NCBI GenBank assembly: GCA_017051695.1 | Contig: JAFIDK010000002.1 | Span: forward strand, 186,001-250,000 | Length of the DNA: 64,000 bases | Source of the DNA: Algoriphagus aestuarii | Lineage (GTDB): Bacteria; Bacteroidota; Bacteroidia; Cytophagales; Cyclobacteriaceae | Direction of reading: 5' to 3' | Shown here: positions 19,024-28,666 of the stretch, in pieces | Numbering within the stretch: position 1 is the stretch's first letter | Layout of the letters: every line of letters begins with the position of its first letter | Program-made: the position numbers and the translations under genes | Notes under the pieces: generated by a model | What the model was told of the DNA's origin: nothing | Seen by the model: only the letters and a program-made list of their open reading frames with translations | Database searches by the model: none

Positions 19024-22011
19024 ATGAAATATTACCTGGTACTCTTAGCTGGATTGGGATTGAGTTTGGATGCTTTTTCGCAGTCCACTCTTTATCAGAC
19101 CAGTCCTCAGTATCCTCTAGACCACCAGCTGGAGCTTTTTGACAAGCAACTTTTTTCTGCTGCCTTGTATGATAATACCAGGCTTCTCCAAGAGGATCTG
19201 ACCAATGAGCAAAAGAAATCAGCGGAACTTCACCGTGCCATGTCGGCATTGCAACTCGAAAGTCCGGATGGCCCCGGTTTAATGAAATCTTACATTTATG
19301 AAAATGGAAATCATCCATCGGTTACTTCTGCGGGATTATATTTAGGAGACCATTTTTTTTACAAAAGAAATTATACCGAAGCCATCGAAAGTTACGGCTT
19401 GGTCAACCCAAATAATTTGGGAGAAGAAAACAGGGCAGATTTGTATTTCAAACAAGGATTTGCCCATTTTCAAATGAAAAACTATGGACAAGCGGCTCCG
19501 TTTTTTGATCAGGCCAAAATATTAAATACCTCTGTAGCTCCAGATGCCTATTATTACAGTGGATACATCGCCTTGGAAAACGGGGAAAATGCAAAAGCGA
19601 TATCTGATCTTCAAACTGCTGCACAGGATGTTTTTTATTCCGGTAAAGTCCCTTATCTCATAGCTGCACTATATTACAATCAGGGAAATTATGACCAGCT
19701 GATAACATACGCCGAACCTAAATTGGGTACCGGCCAGCAATTGGAGAAACCTGAAATCATCCATTTATATTTAGCGGAAGCATATTATGCAAAAAAGGAT
19801 TTTGCCAATGCTTCTAAAAATTATGAAGCGTATATCAACTCCAGAAAAGGAACACTTTCCAGAGAAGAGATTTATAAAGCAGGGATATCACTTTTTGAGA
19901 TACAGAATTATTCCAGAGCGGCGGAGTATTTAAAAAATTCCGCTTCTGCCAATGATGAGTTGGGACAGGCAAGTAGTTATTATTTGGGACATTCCTATCT
20001 GAAGCTGGAGAATTACCAGTTTGCTTCTACCAGTTTTGCGGCTGCAGCCAAAGCGGATTTTAATAAAACCATTCAAGAAGATGCATTGGTGAATTATGCC
20101 AAAGTAAACCTTCAAAAAGGAAGTTTCCAGGTGGCGATTACTGCACTCGATGAGTATTTGGAGAAGTATCCAAATGGAAAAAACAAATCTGAAATTGAAA
20201 CCTTGCTATCTGAGGCCCTTGTCAATACCAATGATTATCTAAGGGCAATCGAGCAGATGGACAGGATTCCTAACAAATCTCCAAGAATCCAGGCGGCCTA
20301 TCAAAAAGTGGCATTTTATCAGGCAATGGTCTATTTCAGAGATCAGCGATGGGATGGAGCAATTTCGTACTTGGATAAATCACTTGCCTACCCGGTCGAT
20401 AAAACCATTGTTTTGGAATCCCATTTCTGGAAAGGAGAGGCGTATTCTGCAGCAGGAAATCTCACTTCAGCTATTAAATCCTACGATCAGGCGATTACTT
20501 TGGGTAGAACAACTTCAAGTGCCTACCTAACAAAAAGTCTTTATGGATTGGGATATGCATATTTCAATTCTCAGAAATATCCACAGGCAGAGACACATTT
20601 TAAAACTTATACAGACCGTCTAAGAGGCCGGGATAATAAAGAGAATTACGATGATGCCATGCTTCGTTTGGGAGATTGCTATTATGTACAAAAGAGATTT
20701 TCCGAGGCTTCTTCAGTTTTCCAGCAGGCGATCAATGAAGGTAACTCAGGAATAGATTATGCTTACTACCGATTGGCTGTCGTTCAAAACTTCCAAACTA
20801 GAAACCAGGAGGCTTTAGCTCAATTGAATACATTGATATCCAGGTACCCGAATAGCTTGTATTTTGAAGATGCGCTGTACCAGAAAGGCCAGATCAATAT
20901 GGAGGAAACTGCCTATTCTGAAGCTTCTAGGGCATTTTCTGATTTGATCAATGGTAAGCCCAATTCACCTTTTGTTCCTTATGCACTGGAGGGTAGAGCA
21001 GTTGCCAATTTCTCCATGCAGAATTATGATCAGACGATCCAGGATTATAAAACCATCCTGGATAGGCACCCGAATGCCCAAAACTCTGAAACTGCCTTAA
21101 AAGGACTTCAGGAAACGCTCGCTTTGCAAGGCAGATCCGGAGAATTCTCTGAATACCTCGCTAAATACAAAGGATCAAATCCTTCCAACACCAGTGTTCA
21201 GTCTTTGGAATTCGAGTCAGCCAAGAGTATGTATTTTGATAAGAATTATCAGCAAGCATCCAGAGCTCTGGAAAACTATTTGAGAAATTATCCACAATCC
21301 GCTCAAAAAGCAGATGCACTTTACTTCTTGGGAGATTCTTACTTCCAATTAGGAAATAAAGAGCAGGCTTTGGCACAATTTAAAGCGTTGGAACGTGAAC
21401 CAGCTTCACCACAAAGACTTCGTGCCATGCAGAGAATCGGAACCATAGAAATGGAAAATGGCAATTACGAACAAGCGATTCCATACCTACAGACTTCCGC
21501 CGAAAATGCCAGAAACAAAGTTGAGGAAGCAGAAGCTGTTCAAGGTTTAATGGTTGCCAATTTTGAAACCAAAAAGTATAACCTGGCAATTACAAATGCT
21601 GATCGATTGTTGACTTTGGATGGAATTCTACCAGAGTCCACTCCAAAAGCACTTTTGACAAAAGCTAAAGCCCAAAGGGAAATGAATAGAAAAGGGGAAG
21701 CTGAAACTACCTTGATGACCTTGGTCAATGAATATAAAACTATCCAAGGTGCAGAAGGACTTTACTGGCTTGCTTATTCCTTTCAGGAAAAGGGGGACAT
21801 TGCCCAATCCAATGAAACCATATTTGATTTCTCTGGACCATTCGTTGACTTTGATTATTGGTACGGCCGAATGTTCTTACTGCTTGCCGATAATTACATC
21901 AAGAGCGGGGAGGATTTCCAGGCAAAAGCAACTCTGGAATCCATCGTAGAGAAATCTACCAACACCGAAATTAAAACTATGGCTCAAACTAAACTTCAAA
22001 CCTTAAAATAA
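19024..22011 (+). CDS. Large exported TPR protein of a Tol/Ton-like envelope cluster
   Basis: With the start at MKYYLVLLAGLGLSL the protein has 995 residues and a signal peptide (ending DAFSQ). Almost the whole mature chain is built of TPR and Sel1-like helical repeats (over 20), for example YKRNYTEAIESYGLV, KNYGQAAPFFDQAKI, QRWDGAISYLDKSL and QLGNKEQALAQFKALE. It should be periplasmic and act as a long scaffold. It starts a tightly spaced run with an outer-membrane barrel (3 bases after its stop), a SPOR protein and ExbB/ExbD/TonB-like genes. In proteobacterial Tol systems a TPR protein (CpoB/YbgF) is encoded with TolQRAB-Pal; this giant may play a comparable linking role, which is inference from context. 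Confidence 0.9.
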   Translation: MKYYLVLLAGLGLSLDAFSQSTLYQTSPQYPLDHQLELFDKQLFSAALYDNTRLLQEDLTNEQKKSAELHRAMSALQLESPDGPGLMKSYIYENGNHPSVTSAGLYLGDHFFYKRNYTEAIESYGLVNPNNLGEENRADLYFKQGFAHFQMKNYGQAAPFFDQAKILNTSVAPDAYYYSGYIALENGENAKAISDLQTAAQDVFYSGKVPYLIAALYYNQGNYDQLITYAEPKLGTGQQLEKPEIIHLYLAEAYYAKKDFANASKNYEAYINSRKGTLSREEIYKAGISLFEIQNYSRAAEYLKNSASANDELGQASSYYLGHSYLKLENYQFASTSFAAAAKADFNKTIQEDALVNYAKVNLQKGSFQVAITALDEYLEKYPNGKNKSEIETLLSEALVNTNDYLRAIEQMDRIPNKSPRIQAAYQKVAFYQAMVYFRDQRWDGAISYLDKSLAYPVDKTIVLESHFWKGEAYSAAGNLTSAIKSYDQAITLGRTTSSAYLTKSLYGLGYAYFNSQKYPQAETHFKTYTDRLRGRDNKENYDDAMLRLGDCYYVQKRFSEASSVFQQAINEGNSGIDYAYYRLAVVQNFQTRNQEALAQLNTLISRYPNSLYFEDALYQKGQINMEETAYSEASRAFSDLINGKPNSPFVPYALEGRAVANFSMQNYDQTIQDYKTILDRHPNAQNSETALKGLQETLALQGRSGEFSEYLAKYKGSNPSNTSVQSLEFESAKSMYFDKNYQQASRALENYLRNYPQSAQKADALYFLGDSYFQLGNKEQALAQFKALEREPASPQRLRAMQRIGTIEMENGNYEQAIPYLQTSAENARNKVEEAEAVQGLMVANFETKKYNLAITNADRLLTLDGILPESTPKALLTKAKAQREMNRKGEAETTLMTLVNEYKTIQGAEGLYWLAYSFQEKGDIAQSNETIFDFSGPFVDFDYWYGRMFLLLADNYIKSGEDFQAKATLESIVEKSTNTEIKTMAQTKLQTLK

Positions 22012-22014
22012 ACC

Positions 22015-23724
22015 ATGAAAAAGCTAGTAACATCTATTCTTTTAAGCGGATTGTTTGGTTTGACCACAGGTGTGATTTATGCACAGACGCAATCCCGAGG
22101 TGAGGTCACAGATCAGGAATTTATTATCCGAAAGGACAGGGTCTTAACAGTGCCTGTGCAGCCCCGGGTTTTTGAAAAGCTTCCGGTTTTGCCTCAACCA
22201 AAAGGTTTGGCTGATTTTAATTACATGGTAAACCGATATCCATTGACCTTGAAACCTTTGGAATTGGAAACGACTCCGATTACCAAGCCATTCAGGGCTC
22301 CGCAGATGGACCTGTATCCAGGCTTTTTGAGAGTAGGGTATGGGAATTTTGAATCTCCGCTTCTGGAAGCAAGATTTATGGCCACAGAAGCAGATGTGTT
22401 GAATTATTCACTTCATTTAGGTCATCAAAGCTTCGGAAAAGGGCCTGTTCAAGGAGAACAATCCAGCGAAGCTCATACCACTTTTGGTGGGGATGTAAGC
22501 TATTTTGCCGATTTATTCGAGGTTTTTGGAGGCGTGGATTGGAACCAGGACAGATATGCATTTTACGGAGTAGATCCTGTCAATTTCGAAAATCCTGATT
22601 TTGAAATTCCAAATAATGTTTTGAGTTCATTTTCAGTAAAAGCAGGAATCAGAGAAATAGAAAAAGTAGGGCCGTTTTCCTATGAGGCTCAGGTGAGTTT
22701 CAGGAATTTTAATGACAGTTATATGGCCCGGGAAAACGAGATTGGCCTGACTGCCACTGGGAAATTCAGGCCCAATGAAGATTGGAAAGGTCAAGTTGGG
22801 ATCTCTTATTTTTCTACCAATCCTGAGGATATGGACTACTCCAAAACTAGAACATATTTAGGAATCAGACCGGAACTCTCTTATCAGTTGGGTGAATTTC
22901 GCTTTACTGCTGGGTTGAACCTGATTTCTGAAAATGATTCCATCCAGGATAAATCCAGTGATTTCAGAATCTTTCCTAACCTGAAAGCTTCTTACCAATT
23001 TGCTGAGGAATTTGGATTCTTCGGTGAGTTTTCTGGGGATGTAAAAAGAAATACCTATTACAGTTTTGTAAATGAAAACCCTTATTTAGGTCCAAGTGAT
23101 CAATTGTTAAATACGATCCAGAATTACAAAGTAGAAGGAGGGATAGAAGGCCAATTCCAGGAAGCTTTTCATTATAGAGCTGCTGTCAATGTGAGTCGCT
23201 ACAATAACATGAGCTTCTTTGTCAATTCCTTTCCATTTCCAACACCTGGAATAGATTCTACCAGATTCTCCATCGTGTATGACGATAAAACTACCGTATT
23301 TAACATCAATGGAGAATTGGGATTTAAGTTCTCGGATGTGTATACTATGGGAACAAGGCTTGACTTGTATCAATATGATTTGGGAACGCAGCAAGAAGCA
23401 TGGCATAAGCCTACTTGGGAATTCAGGGTTAATAACCAAGTGACTCCATTTGAGGGGTTATTGGTTCAGGCCAATTTGAACTTTATGGGAGGCTTAAAAG
23501 CTAGGGGACATAATTTAAATGATATTATTGGACAAACGGGTCCATATCAAGTTGTTAAACTGAAAACTATTGCAGATTTACAGTTAAAAGCTGATTATCA
23601 GATAAGCAATCGATTTGCTGTCTTTGCGGAAGGAAATAATATTTTGAATGGGAAAAATACCAGATGGCTGAATTATCCGGTTCGTGGAATTCAACTGATT
23701 GGAGGAGTTTCGATGAAATTCTAA
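22015..23724 (+). CDS. Outer-membrane beta-barrel, TonB-receptor-like without plug
   Basis: A 569-residue protein with a signal peptide (cleavage after VIYAQ, about residue 24). After an ~80-residue periplasmic stretch rich in Pro (RVFEKLPVLPQPKGL) the rest is a run of amphipathic strands with aromatic girdles, ending in a terminal strand GIQLIGGVSMKF, whose final Phe is the usual barrel-assembly signal. The strand pattern resembles the barrel half of TonB-dependent receptors, but there is no plug domain and no TonB box that I can see. It may be a porin or a structural partner of the neighbouring energised complex. It starts 3 bases after the giant TPR gene. Confidence 0.85.
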   Translation: MKKLVTSILLSGLFGLTTGVIYAQTQSRGEVTDQEFIIRKDRVLTVPVQPRVFEKLPVLPQPKGLADFNYMVNRYPLTLKPLELETTPITKPFRAPQMDLYPGFLRVGYGNFESPLLEARFMATEADVLNYSLHLGHQSFGKGPVQGEQSSEAHTTFGGDVSYFADLFEVFGGVDWNQDRYAFYGVDPVNFENPDFEIPNNVLSSFSVKAGIREIEKVGPFSYEAQVSFRNFNDSYMARENEIGLTATGKFRPNEDWKGQVGISYFSTNPEDMDYSKTRTYLGIRPELSYQLGEFRFTAGLNLISENDSIQDKSSDFRIFPNLKASYQFAEEFGFFGEFSGDVKRNTYYSFVNENPYLGPSDQLLNTIQNYKVEGGIEGQFQEAFHYRAAVNVSRYNNMSFFVNSFPFPTPGIDSTRFSIVYDDKTTVFNINGELGFKFSDVYTMGTRLDLYQYDLGTQQEAWHKPTWEFRVNNQVTPFEGLLVQANLNFMGGLKARGHNLNDIIGQTGPYQVVKLKTIADLQLKADYQISNRFAVFAEGNNILNGKNTRWLNYPVRGIQLIGGVSMKF

Positions 23725-23790
23725 GAATGTTTCCTAAGAGGGTTGGGGTTTAGCCTCATTTCTTTTAGTTTCGTAGCTCCTGATTTTATT

Positions 23791-24666
23791 ATGCCTAAAA
23801 ATCCTTCTGAAATAAAGCATTGGCCTGATCCGAAAGACTATGGACTTCCATACGTAGAAGTAACACCTATCTTGCCTACCGTTCAGGAAGAATCGGCAAA
23901 GGAGGAATCAAATCATCAGTCTGTTGCAGAGCCTATAGAGGTAGTAGAAGTAGTAGCTTCAGAAATGGAGGATTCAAAGGAATCGGAGTCCAATATTCAA
24001 GCCCCTGAAGCTCCAATCATAGAAGCCTCTCAAGCTAAGACCGAAGATGTCGCTTCGGAACCGATTCCTTCGAAAAGGGTAGAAAATAAACCTATCGCAA
24101 GGGAAGAGAAAAAGAGCAATTCTTGGGTTGTTATTGTTCTTATCTTGGCCGTTTTGATAGTTTCAGTCATTGTTTGGCAACTGATGAGTCAGGGAAATGG
24201 TTCTCAGGTAAGCGAAACTACAGCTGCAAATCAAGAAACAATAAATTCTCAACCACAAGCTGCCCAACCAGCTGTGGAAAAACCACTAACAGAGGAAATG
24301 CAATCCTCTGAAAATCAAGATTCTATTCCTGAATCCAATTCTTCTTTGGAAGAACCTGTGGAATCTCAGCAAACTGGTACAACTATTGATCGTACAGGAG
24401 CTGAGACTTTGATCCGGGTAGAGAGTAAGTCAGACAGACCCCAATATTTTATTGTGGTGGGAAGTTTGCCAAATGAAAAAATGGCGATTTCTGAGTCAGC
24501 TCAATACTTTGGCAGAGCAAGTTCAGTTTATCTGATTTTGCCATACGAAGATGTCAAAAACTATCGTTTGGCAATAGGATCCTTCTCCAGCTTTAGAAAA
24601 GCAAGCGAGGAACTGGATTTGATCAAAGATCAATACACAGAAGCTTTATGGATTTTGAAATATTAA
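23791..24666 (+). CDS. Inner-membrane SPOR-domain protein
   Basis: The ATG of MPKNPSEIKHWPDPKDY is chosen over an upstream in-frame TTG; it gives 291 residues. Residues 1-110 are an acidic, low-complexity Glu/Pro/Ala/Ser cytoplasmic region. One transmembrane helix lies at about 111-132 (SWVVIVLILAVLIVSVIVW). A second low-complexity linker spans the periplasm, and a SPOR domain occupies about 222-291 (YFIVVGSLPNEK, then YRLAIGSFSSFRKASEELD). SPOR domains bind denuded peptidoglycan at division sites, so this protein may direct the adjacent Tol/Ton-like complex to the wall or septum. It is followed after 1 base by the ExbB/TolQ gene. Confidence 0.87.
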   Translation: MPKNPSEIKHWPDPKDYGLPYVEVTPILPTVQEESAKEESNHQSVAEPIEVVEVVASEMEDSKESESNIQAPEAPIIEASQAKTEDVASEPIPSKRVENKPIAREEKKSNSWVVIVLILAVLIVSVIVWQLMSQGNGSQVSETTAANQETINSQPQAAQPAVEKPLTEEMQSSENQDSIPESNSSLEEPVESQQTGTTIDRTGAETLIRVESKSDRPQYFIVVGSLPNEKMAISESAQYFGRASSVYLILPYEDVKNYRLAIGSFSSFRKASEELDLIKDQYTEALWILKY

Positions 24667-24667
24667 T

Positions 24668-25360
24668 ATGATTCTTCTTCAAACCCTTTCTGTTGCCGAT
24701 TCCTTGGCAGCAGCAGACAGCCTTGCAGAAGGCGCAACAAAAGAAAGCATTGGTTTATTGGATCTTCTGATCAAAGGTGGCTACATGATGGTGCCTTTAT
24801 ACCTGCTTTTTATTTTAGCCATCTTTATTTTCTTTGAGCGACTCATTACTCTCAAGAAAGCATCTAAAACTTCCACATCTCTAATGGATCAGATACGGGT
24901 TTTGGTGCAAAGTGGGAAGATTGAAAAAGCAAAAATGCTTTGTGCAGGAGAAAATACCCCGGTAGCCAATATGATTGCCAAAGGCATTGAGAGAATTGGT
25001 AGCCCTTTGAAAAATATCGAAGTTTCTATTGAAAACGTCGGGAAAATAGAAATCTATAAACTGGAGAAAAACCTTAACCTTCTGGCAACGGTTTCCGGTG
25101 CAGCTCCGATGATCGGTTTCTTGGGTACAGTAGCAGGGATGATTCAGGCATTTATTGCCATAGCCCAAGAAGAGGGAATGGTGTCACCGAAACTCCTTTC
25201 CGAAGGGATTTACGAAGCGATGATTACCACTGCAGCAGGACTTGTAGTAGGGATTATCGCTTATTTAGGGTACAACTACCTGGTGTCACAGGTTTCAAAG
25301 CTGGTGCATAACATGGAATATACGACGGTAGAGTTTATCGATTTACTTCAAGATAAATAA
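24668..25360 (+). CDS. MotA/TolQ/ExbB proton channel protein
   Basis: A 230-residue inner-membrane stator subunit. Three transmembrane helices are visible at about 37-57, 139-163 and 184-206, with the large cytoplasmic loop between the first two, as in ExbB/TolQ. The family core LATVSGAAPMIGFLGTVAGM and EGIYEAMITTAAGLVVGI are well conserved. With the ExbD/TolR protein encoded 1 base downstream it should form a proton-driven motor that energises a TonB/TolA-type rod. Whether it is functionally TolQ or ExbB cannot be told from sequence; the neighbours (TPR, barrel, SPOR) lean towards an envelope-integrity role. Confidence 0.95.
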   Translation: MILLQTLSVADSLAAADSLAEGATKESIGLLDLLIKGGYMMVPLYLLFILAIFIFFERLITLKKASKTSTSLMDQIRVLVQSGKIEKAKMLCAGENTPVANMIAKGIERIGSPLKNIEVSIENVGKIEIYKLEKNLNLLATVSGAAPMIGFLGTVAGMIQAFIAIAQEEGMVSPKLLSEGIYEAMITTAAGLVVGIIAYLGYNYLVSQVSKLVHNMEYTTVEFIDLLQDK

Positions 25361-25361
25361 G

Positions 25362-25751
25362 ATGGGATTACAGGCTAAAAATAAAGTAGATCCGGCATTT
25401 AGCATGTCATCGATGACAGATATCATCTTTCTGTTATTGATCTTCTTTATGCTTACATCTTCCTTCATTACTCCTTCAGGTTTACCGGTCAATTTGCCTT
25501 CCAGTGAAACTTCTGACATCGTTATGCAGGAAGTATCCGTTACTATAACAAAGGACTTCAAATACTCGGTAAATGATAAAATCGTACCGAGAGAGAATAT
25601 CAAATCAGAATTGACTGCTCTTCTTGCCGATAAAAAAGGTCAAGTGGTCTTACATATTGACAAAGAAGTTCCTGTAGAATATTTAGTAGAAATCGGAGGC
25701 ATTGCAGCTGGATTAGAGGCAAATGTCTCCATTGCAACTAAACCATTTTAA
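25362..25751 (+). CDS. ExbD/TolR biopolymer transport protein
   Basis: A 129-residue single-pass inner-membrane protein. A short cytoplasmic N terminus is followed by a transmembrane helix at about 17-37 that contains the essential proton-carrying aspartate, Asp20 in MSSMTDIIFLLLIFFMLT, equivalent to TolR Asp23 and ExbD Asp25. The periplasmic domain is the usual small alpha/beta fold (VSVTITKDFKYSVNDKIVPR). It sits 1 base after the ExbB/TolQ gene and 2 bases before the TonB-like gene, so the three are certainly co-expressed. Confidence 0.95.
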   Translation: MGLQAKNKVDPAFSMSSMTDIIFLLLIFFMLTSSFITPSGLPVNLPSSETSDIVMQEVSVTITKDFKYSVNDKIVPRENIKSELTALLADKKGQVVLHIDKEVPVEYLVEIGGIAAGLEANVSIATKPF

Positions 25752-25753
25752 AA

Positions 25754-26713
25754 ATGCATTATTGGGACGCAGATAAGGAAGAATCGCAAAGTAAAAAGCG
25801 GGCATGGATTATAACCATAGTCTTTAATGCCCTTTTACTTATTGCTTTCTATTTTATAGTGGTCTGGAAACAGCCAGTTCCACCATTGCCGACCTTTGGT
25901 CTAGAATTGAATTTGGGTTTTACTCCTACAGGTTCAGGAGATAGAAATAGTCCCAATGCTCCATCTGAAAAACCTACACCTGTGACCGAGGCAGCAGCTC
26001 CTGGAGAAGTGACTGAAAAAGCGGTTACTCAACCAGCTACACCTACTCCAAGTCCAAAAACTGAAGTTGCCAAGCCAAAAGCTCAGACTCAACCTGCAGT
26101 AAATAAAGCTGTTACCACTAAGCCCTCGCCTATCAAAGGTGAGGAGAAAGCGACTGAACCTTCTAAAAAGCCTGAACCAGCTAAAACTGAGCCCGCAAAA
26201 ACCGTTACAACTCCTGCGAAATCTGAAGCAGAAGAGACCACTCAAAAGGCACCTGAAAAACCAAAAGTAGACCAAAGAGCAATCTTCGGCGCTGGAGGAA
26301 CTTCAGGAAAAAGTACTACTCCACCATCCGGTGGTGCTCAGGGATCTTCCAATGAAAAAGGCGATGAAGGTGATCCAAAAGGTACAGTGGATGGTCGTGC
26401 TATCATGGGAACAGGATCAGGGAAAGGGACCAATTCAGGAAATGGTGTGAGCCTGGATTTGGCTGGATGGGATTTTGCCAACAGGCCAACTATTAATGAC
26501 CGTGTTTCAACTAGAAATGGACGTATCGTTTTCAAAATTACAGTGGATGACGCCGGGAGAGTGGTTCAGGCTGTTCCATTGGAATACAATGTTTCCAATG
26601 AGGTTTTGGCCTATTACCGTCAGGTAGTCAACCAGATTTCGTTCAAAAAACAAGGAGGGGCTGCAGCCGATTTTTCCTCCGGTAAAATTACTTTCATTAT
26701 TAAAGTGGATTAA
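25754..26713 (+). CDS. TonB/TolA-like energy transducer
   Basis: A 319-residue rod protein. Residues 1-17 are cytoplasmic, 18-38 form a membrane anchor (AWIITIVFNALLLIAFYFIVV), and about 50-190 are a long extended region rich in Pro, Lys, Thr, Ala and Glu (TPTPSPKTEVAKPKAQTQ), long enough to cross the periplasm. A Gly-rich patch follows. The C-terminal ~85 residues contain the TonB C-terminal-like pattern RIVFKITVDDAGRVVQA. It should couple the ExbB/ExbD motor to an outer-membrane partner, plausibly the barrel encoded four genes upstream. It could equally be called TolA-like. Confidence 0.9.
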   Translation: MHYWDADKEESQSKKRAWIITIVFNALLLIAFYFIVVWKQPVPPLPTFGLELNLGFTPTGSGDRNSPNAPSEKPTPVTEAAAPGEVTEKAVTQPATPTPSPKTEVAKPKAQTQPAVNKAVTTKPSPIKGEEKATEPSKKPEPAKTEPAKTVTTPAKSEAEETTQKAPEKPKVDQRAIFGAGGTSGKSTTPPSGGAQGSSNEKGDEGDPKGTVDGRAIMGTGSGKGTNSGNGVSLDLAGWDFANRPTINDRVSTRNGRIVFKITVDDAGRVVQAVPLEYNVSNEVLAYYRQVVNQISFKKQGGAAADFSSGKITFIIKVD

Positions 26714-26716
26714 TCC

Positions 26717-28003
26717 ATGAATTACCAGGAGACGCTGGACTACCTGTATAATGCCCTGCCTATGTTCCAAAGGGTAGGTGCACCTGCATTTAAAAAGGAT
26801 TTGGGTAATACCATTGCCCTATGCGCTCACTTAGGTCATCCAGAAAAGAAGTTTAAGTCCATACATGTGGCAGGAACCAACGGGAAAGGAAGCACTTCTC
26901 ATTCATTGGCTTCGATTTTTCAATCCGCAGGATATAAAACAGGGCTTTATACCTCGCCACACCTTAAATCTTTCACAGAAAGAATCCGAATTAATGGAAT
27001 AGAAATACCCGAGGAGAAAGTGATTCAGTTTGTGGCTGAAAACAAAACTTTCTTAGAAGAATTACGACCTAGTTTTTTTGAGATGACAGTTGGGATGGCA
27101 TTTTGGTATTTTTCAGAATGCCTTGTAGATATCGCAATAGTAGAAGTAGGAATGGGAGGCAGGTTTGATAGTACCAATGTAATTCTTCCTGAAGTTTCTG
27201 TTATCACAAATATCGGTTTGGACCACGTTCAGTTTTTGGGAGAAACACTCCCGGAAATCGCAAGTGAAAAAGCCGGAATCATTAAGGAGGCCGTTCCAGT
27301 GGTGATTTCCCAGACTCAGTCGGAAACCAAACCAGTTTTTTTAGACAAAGCAAAAACCTGTCGGGCTCCCATTGTCTTTGCAGACCAGAATTGGAAAATA
27401 CAAAAATTGGCAATGAATGAAGGATCTGCAGATTACCGGGCAACATACCAAAGCGAGAATCTGCAGATTAGCATGGATTTACTGGGTGATTATCAGAAAT
27501 ACAACTTACCGGGCATTTTGGAAACCGTCCACCAAATGAATTCATTAGGTTGGGAAATTTCTACTTCCCAAGTCTTGGATGGATTGGCAAATGTTGTCAA
27601 TCGAACGGGTTTAAAAGGAAGGTGGCAGGTTCTAGGGCAATCCCCTATGACTATTTGCGATACGGGACATAATGAAGCAGGAATTGCTCAGATCTTGGAG
27701 CAAATTAAAACCTATAGTTTTGACAATTTATGGATGGTTTTAGGAATGGTGCAGGATAAGGATATTTCAAAAGTCCTATCATTACTTCCAAAATCAGCTA
27801 ATTACGTTTTTTGCGAAGCAAAAATCCCTAGAGCTCTGAAAGCATATCAATTAGCTGAGAAGGCTGGAATGGTGGGATTAAAAGGGGAGACGATACCAGA
27901 TATCAATGATGCACTGAACTTTGCCAGAAAAAATGCAGCAAAAGATGACTTGATATTTATAGGAGGAAGTACTTTTGTGGTCGCGGAAATCGAAGACCTA
28001 TAA
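26717..28003 (+). CDS. folC: Folylpolyglutamate synthase/dihydrofolate synthase
   Basis: A 428-residue cytoplasmic Mur-ligase-family enzyme that adds glutamate to dihydropteroate and folates. The ATP loop is AGTNGKGSTS (52-61). The family block EVGMGGRFDSTNV and the metal/phosphate region NIGLDHVQFLGETL are intact, as is DTGHNEAGI in the C-terminal ligase domain. Length is normal. It starts 3 bases after the TonB-like gene and its stop abuts the ATG of trmB, so it is the housekeeping tail of the envelope operon. Confidence 0.96.
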   Translation: MNYQETLDYLYNALPMFQRVGAPAFKKDLGNTIALCAHLGHPEKKFKSIHVAGTNGKGSTSHSLASIFQSAGYKTGLYTSPHLKSFTERIRINGIEIPEEKVIQFVAENKTFLEELRPSFFEMTVGMAFWYFSECLVDIAIVEVGMGGRFDSTNVILPEVSVITNIGLDHVQFLGETLPEIASEKAGIIKEAVPVVISQTQSETKPVFLDKAKTCRAPIVFADQNWKIQKLAMNEGSADYRATYQSENLQISMDLLGDYQKYNLPGILETVHQMNSLGWEISTSQVLDGLANVVNRTGLKGRWQVLGQSPMTICDTGHNEAGIAQILEQIKTYSFDNLWMVLGMVQDKDISKVLSLLPKSANYVFCEAKIPRALKAYQLAEKAGMVGLKGETIPDINDALNFARKNAAKDDLIFIGGSTFVVAEIEDL

Positions 28004-28666
28004 ATGAGCAGAAAAAAACTAGTTCGATTCAAAGAAAACGAAGAGAACCCGAATGTGATCCAGGCCGGAAAAGAAATATTTGAAACGATAAAAGGAAACT
28101 GGAACAAAATTCAATTTCAAAATGAGAATCCAATTGTGGTAGAATTGGCCTGTGGAAGAGGTGAATTTACAGTCGGATTGGGAAGGGTTTTTACAGATCA
28201 GAACTTTATCGGAGTCGATATCAAAGGAAGTAGAATCTGGAAGGGGAGTTCCACAGCAACCGCAGAAGGCATCAATAATGTGGCTTTTCTTCGGACTCAG
28301 ATAGAACTGTTGGATGATTTTTTTGCTGAAGAAGAAATAAGTGAGTTATGGATAACTTTTCCGGATCCTTTTCCTCGGGATGGTGATGAAAAGCGAAGAT
28401 TGACCTCCCCTCGTTTTCTGGAGATGTATAAACCTCTGTTAAAGTCAAATGGTACAGTCCATTTTAAAACAGATAATACCGGTTTGTTCGATTACTCTTT
28501 AGCGCTTTTTCAAGAAAGAGAGGACATCAACTTGTTAGGCTATACCCATGATTTCTATTCCTCTGAATGGAAAGATGATCATTTGGGGATTCAAACACGG
28601 TATGAAGAGATGTTTTCAGAAAAAGGGGAAAAGATAAAATACCTGAAATTCCAGTTTAAGAATTGA
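28004..28666 (+). CDS. trmB: tRNA (guanine-N7-)-methyltransferase
   Basis: A 220-residue SAM-dependent enzyme that forms m7G46 in tRNA variable loops. The SAM site reads VELACGRGEFTVGLG, followed by the IGVDIKGSRIWKG block and the family-specific WITFPDPFPRDGDEKRRL with the downstream TSPRFL. Both expected acidic residues are present. Its ATG immediately follows the folC stop. The last 11 bases overlap the end of the convergent hybrid kinase gene. Confidence 0.96.
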   Translation: MSRKKLVRFKENEENPNVIQAGKEIFETIKGNWNKIQFQNENPIVVELACGRGEFTVGLGRVFTDQNFIGVDIKGSRIWKGSSTATAEGINNVAFLRTQIELLDDFFAEEEISELWITFPDPFPRDGDEKRRLTSPRFLEMYKPLLKSNGTVHFKTDNTGLFDYSLALFQEREDINLLGYTHDFYSSEWKDDHLGIQTRYEEMFSEKGEKIKYLKFQFKN

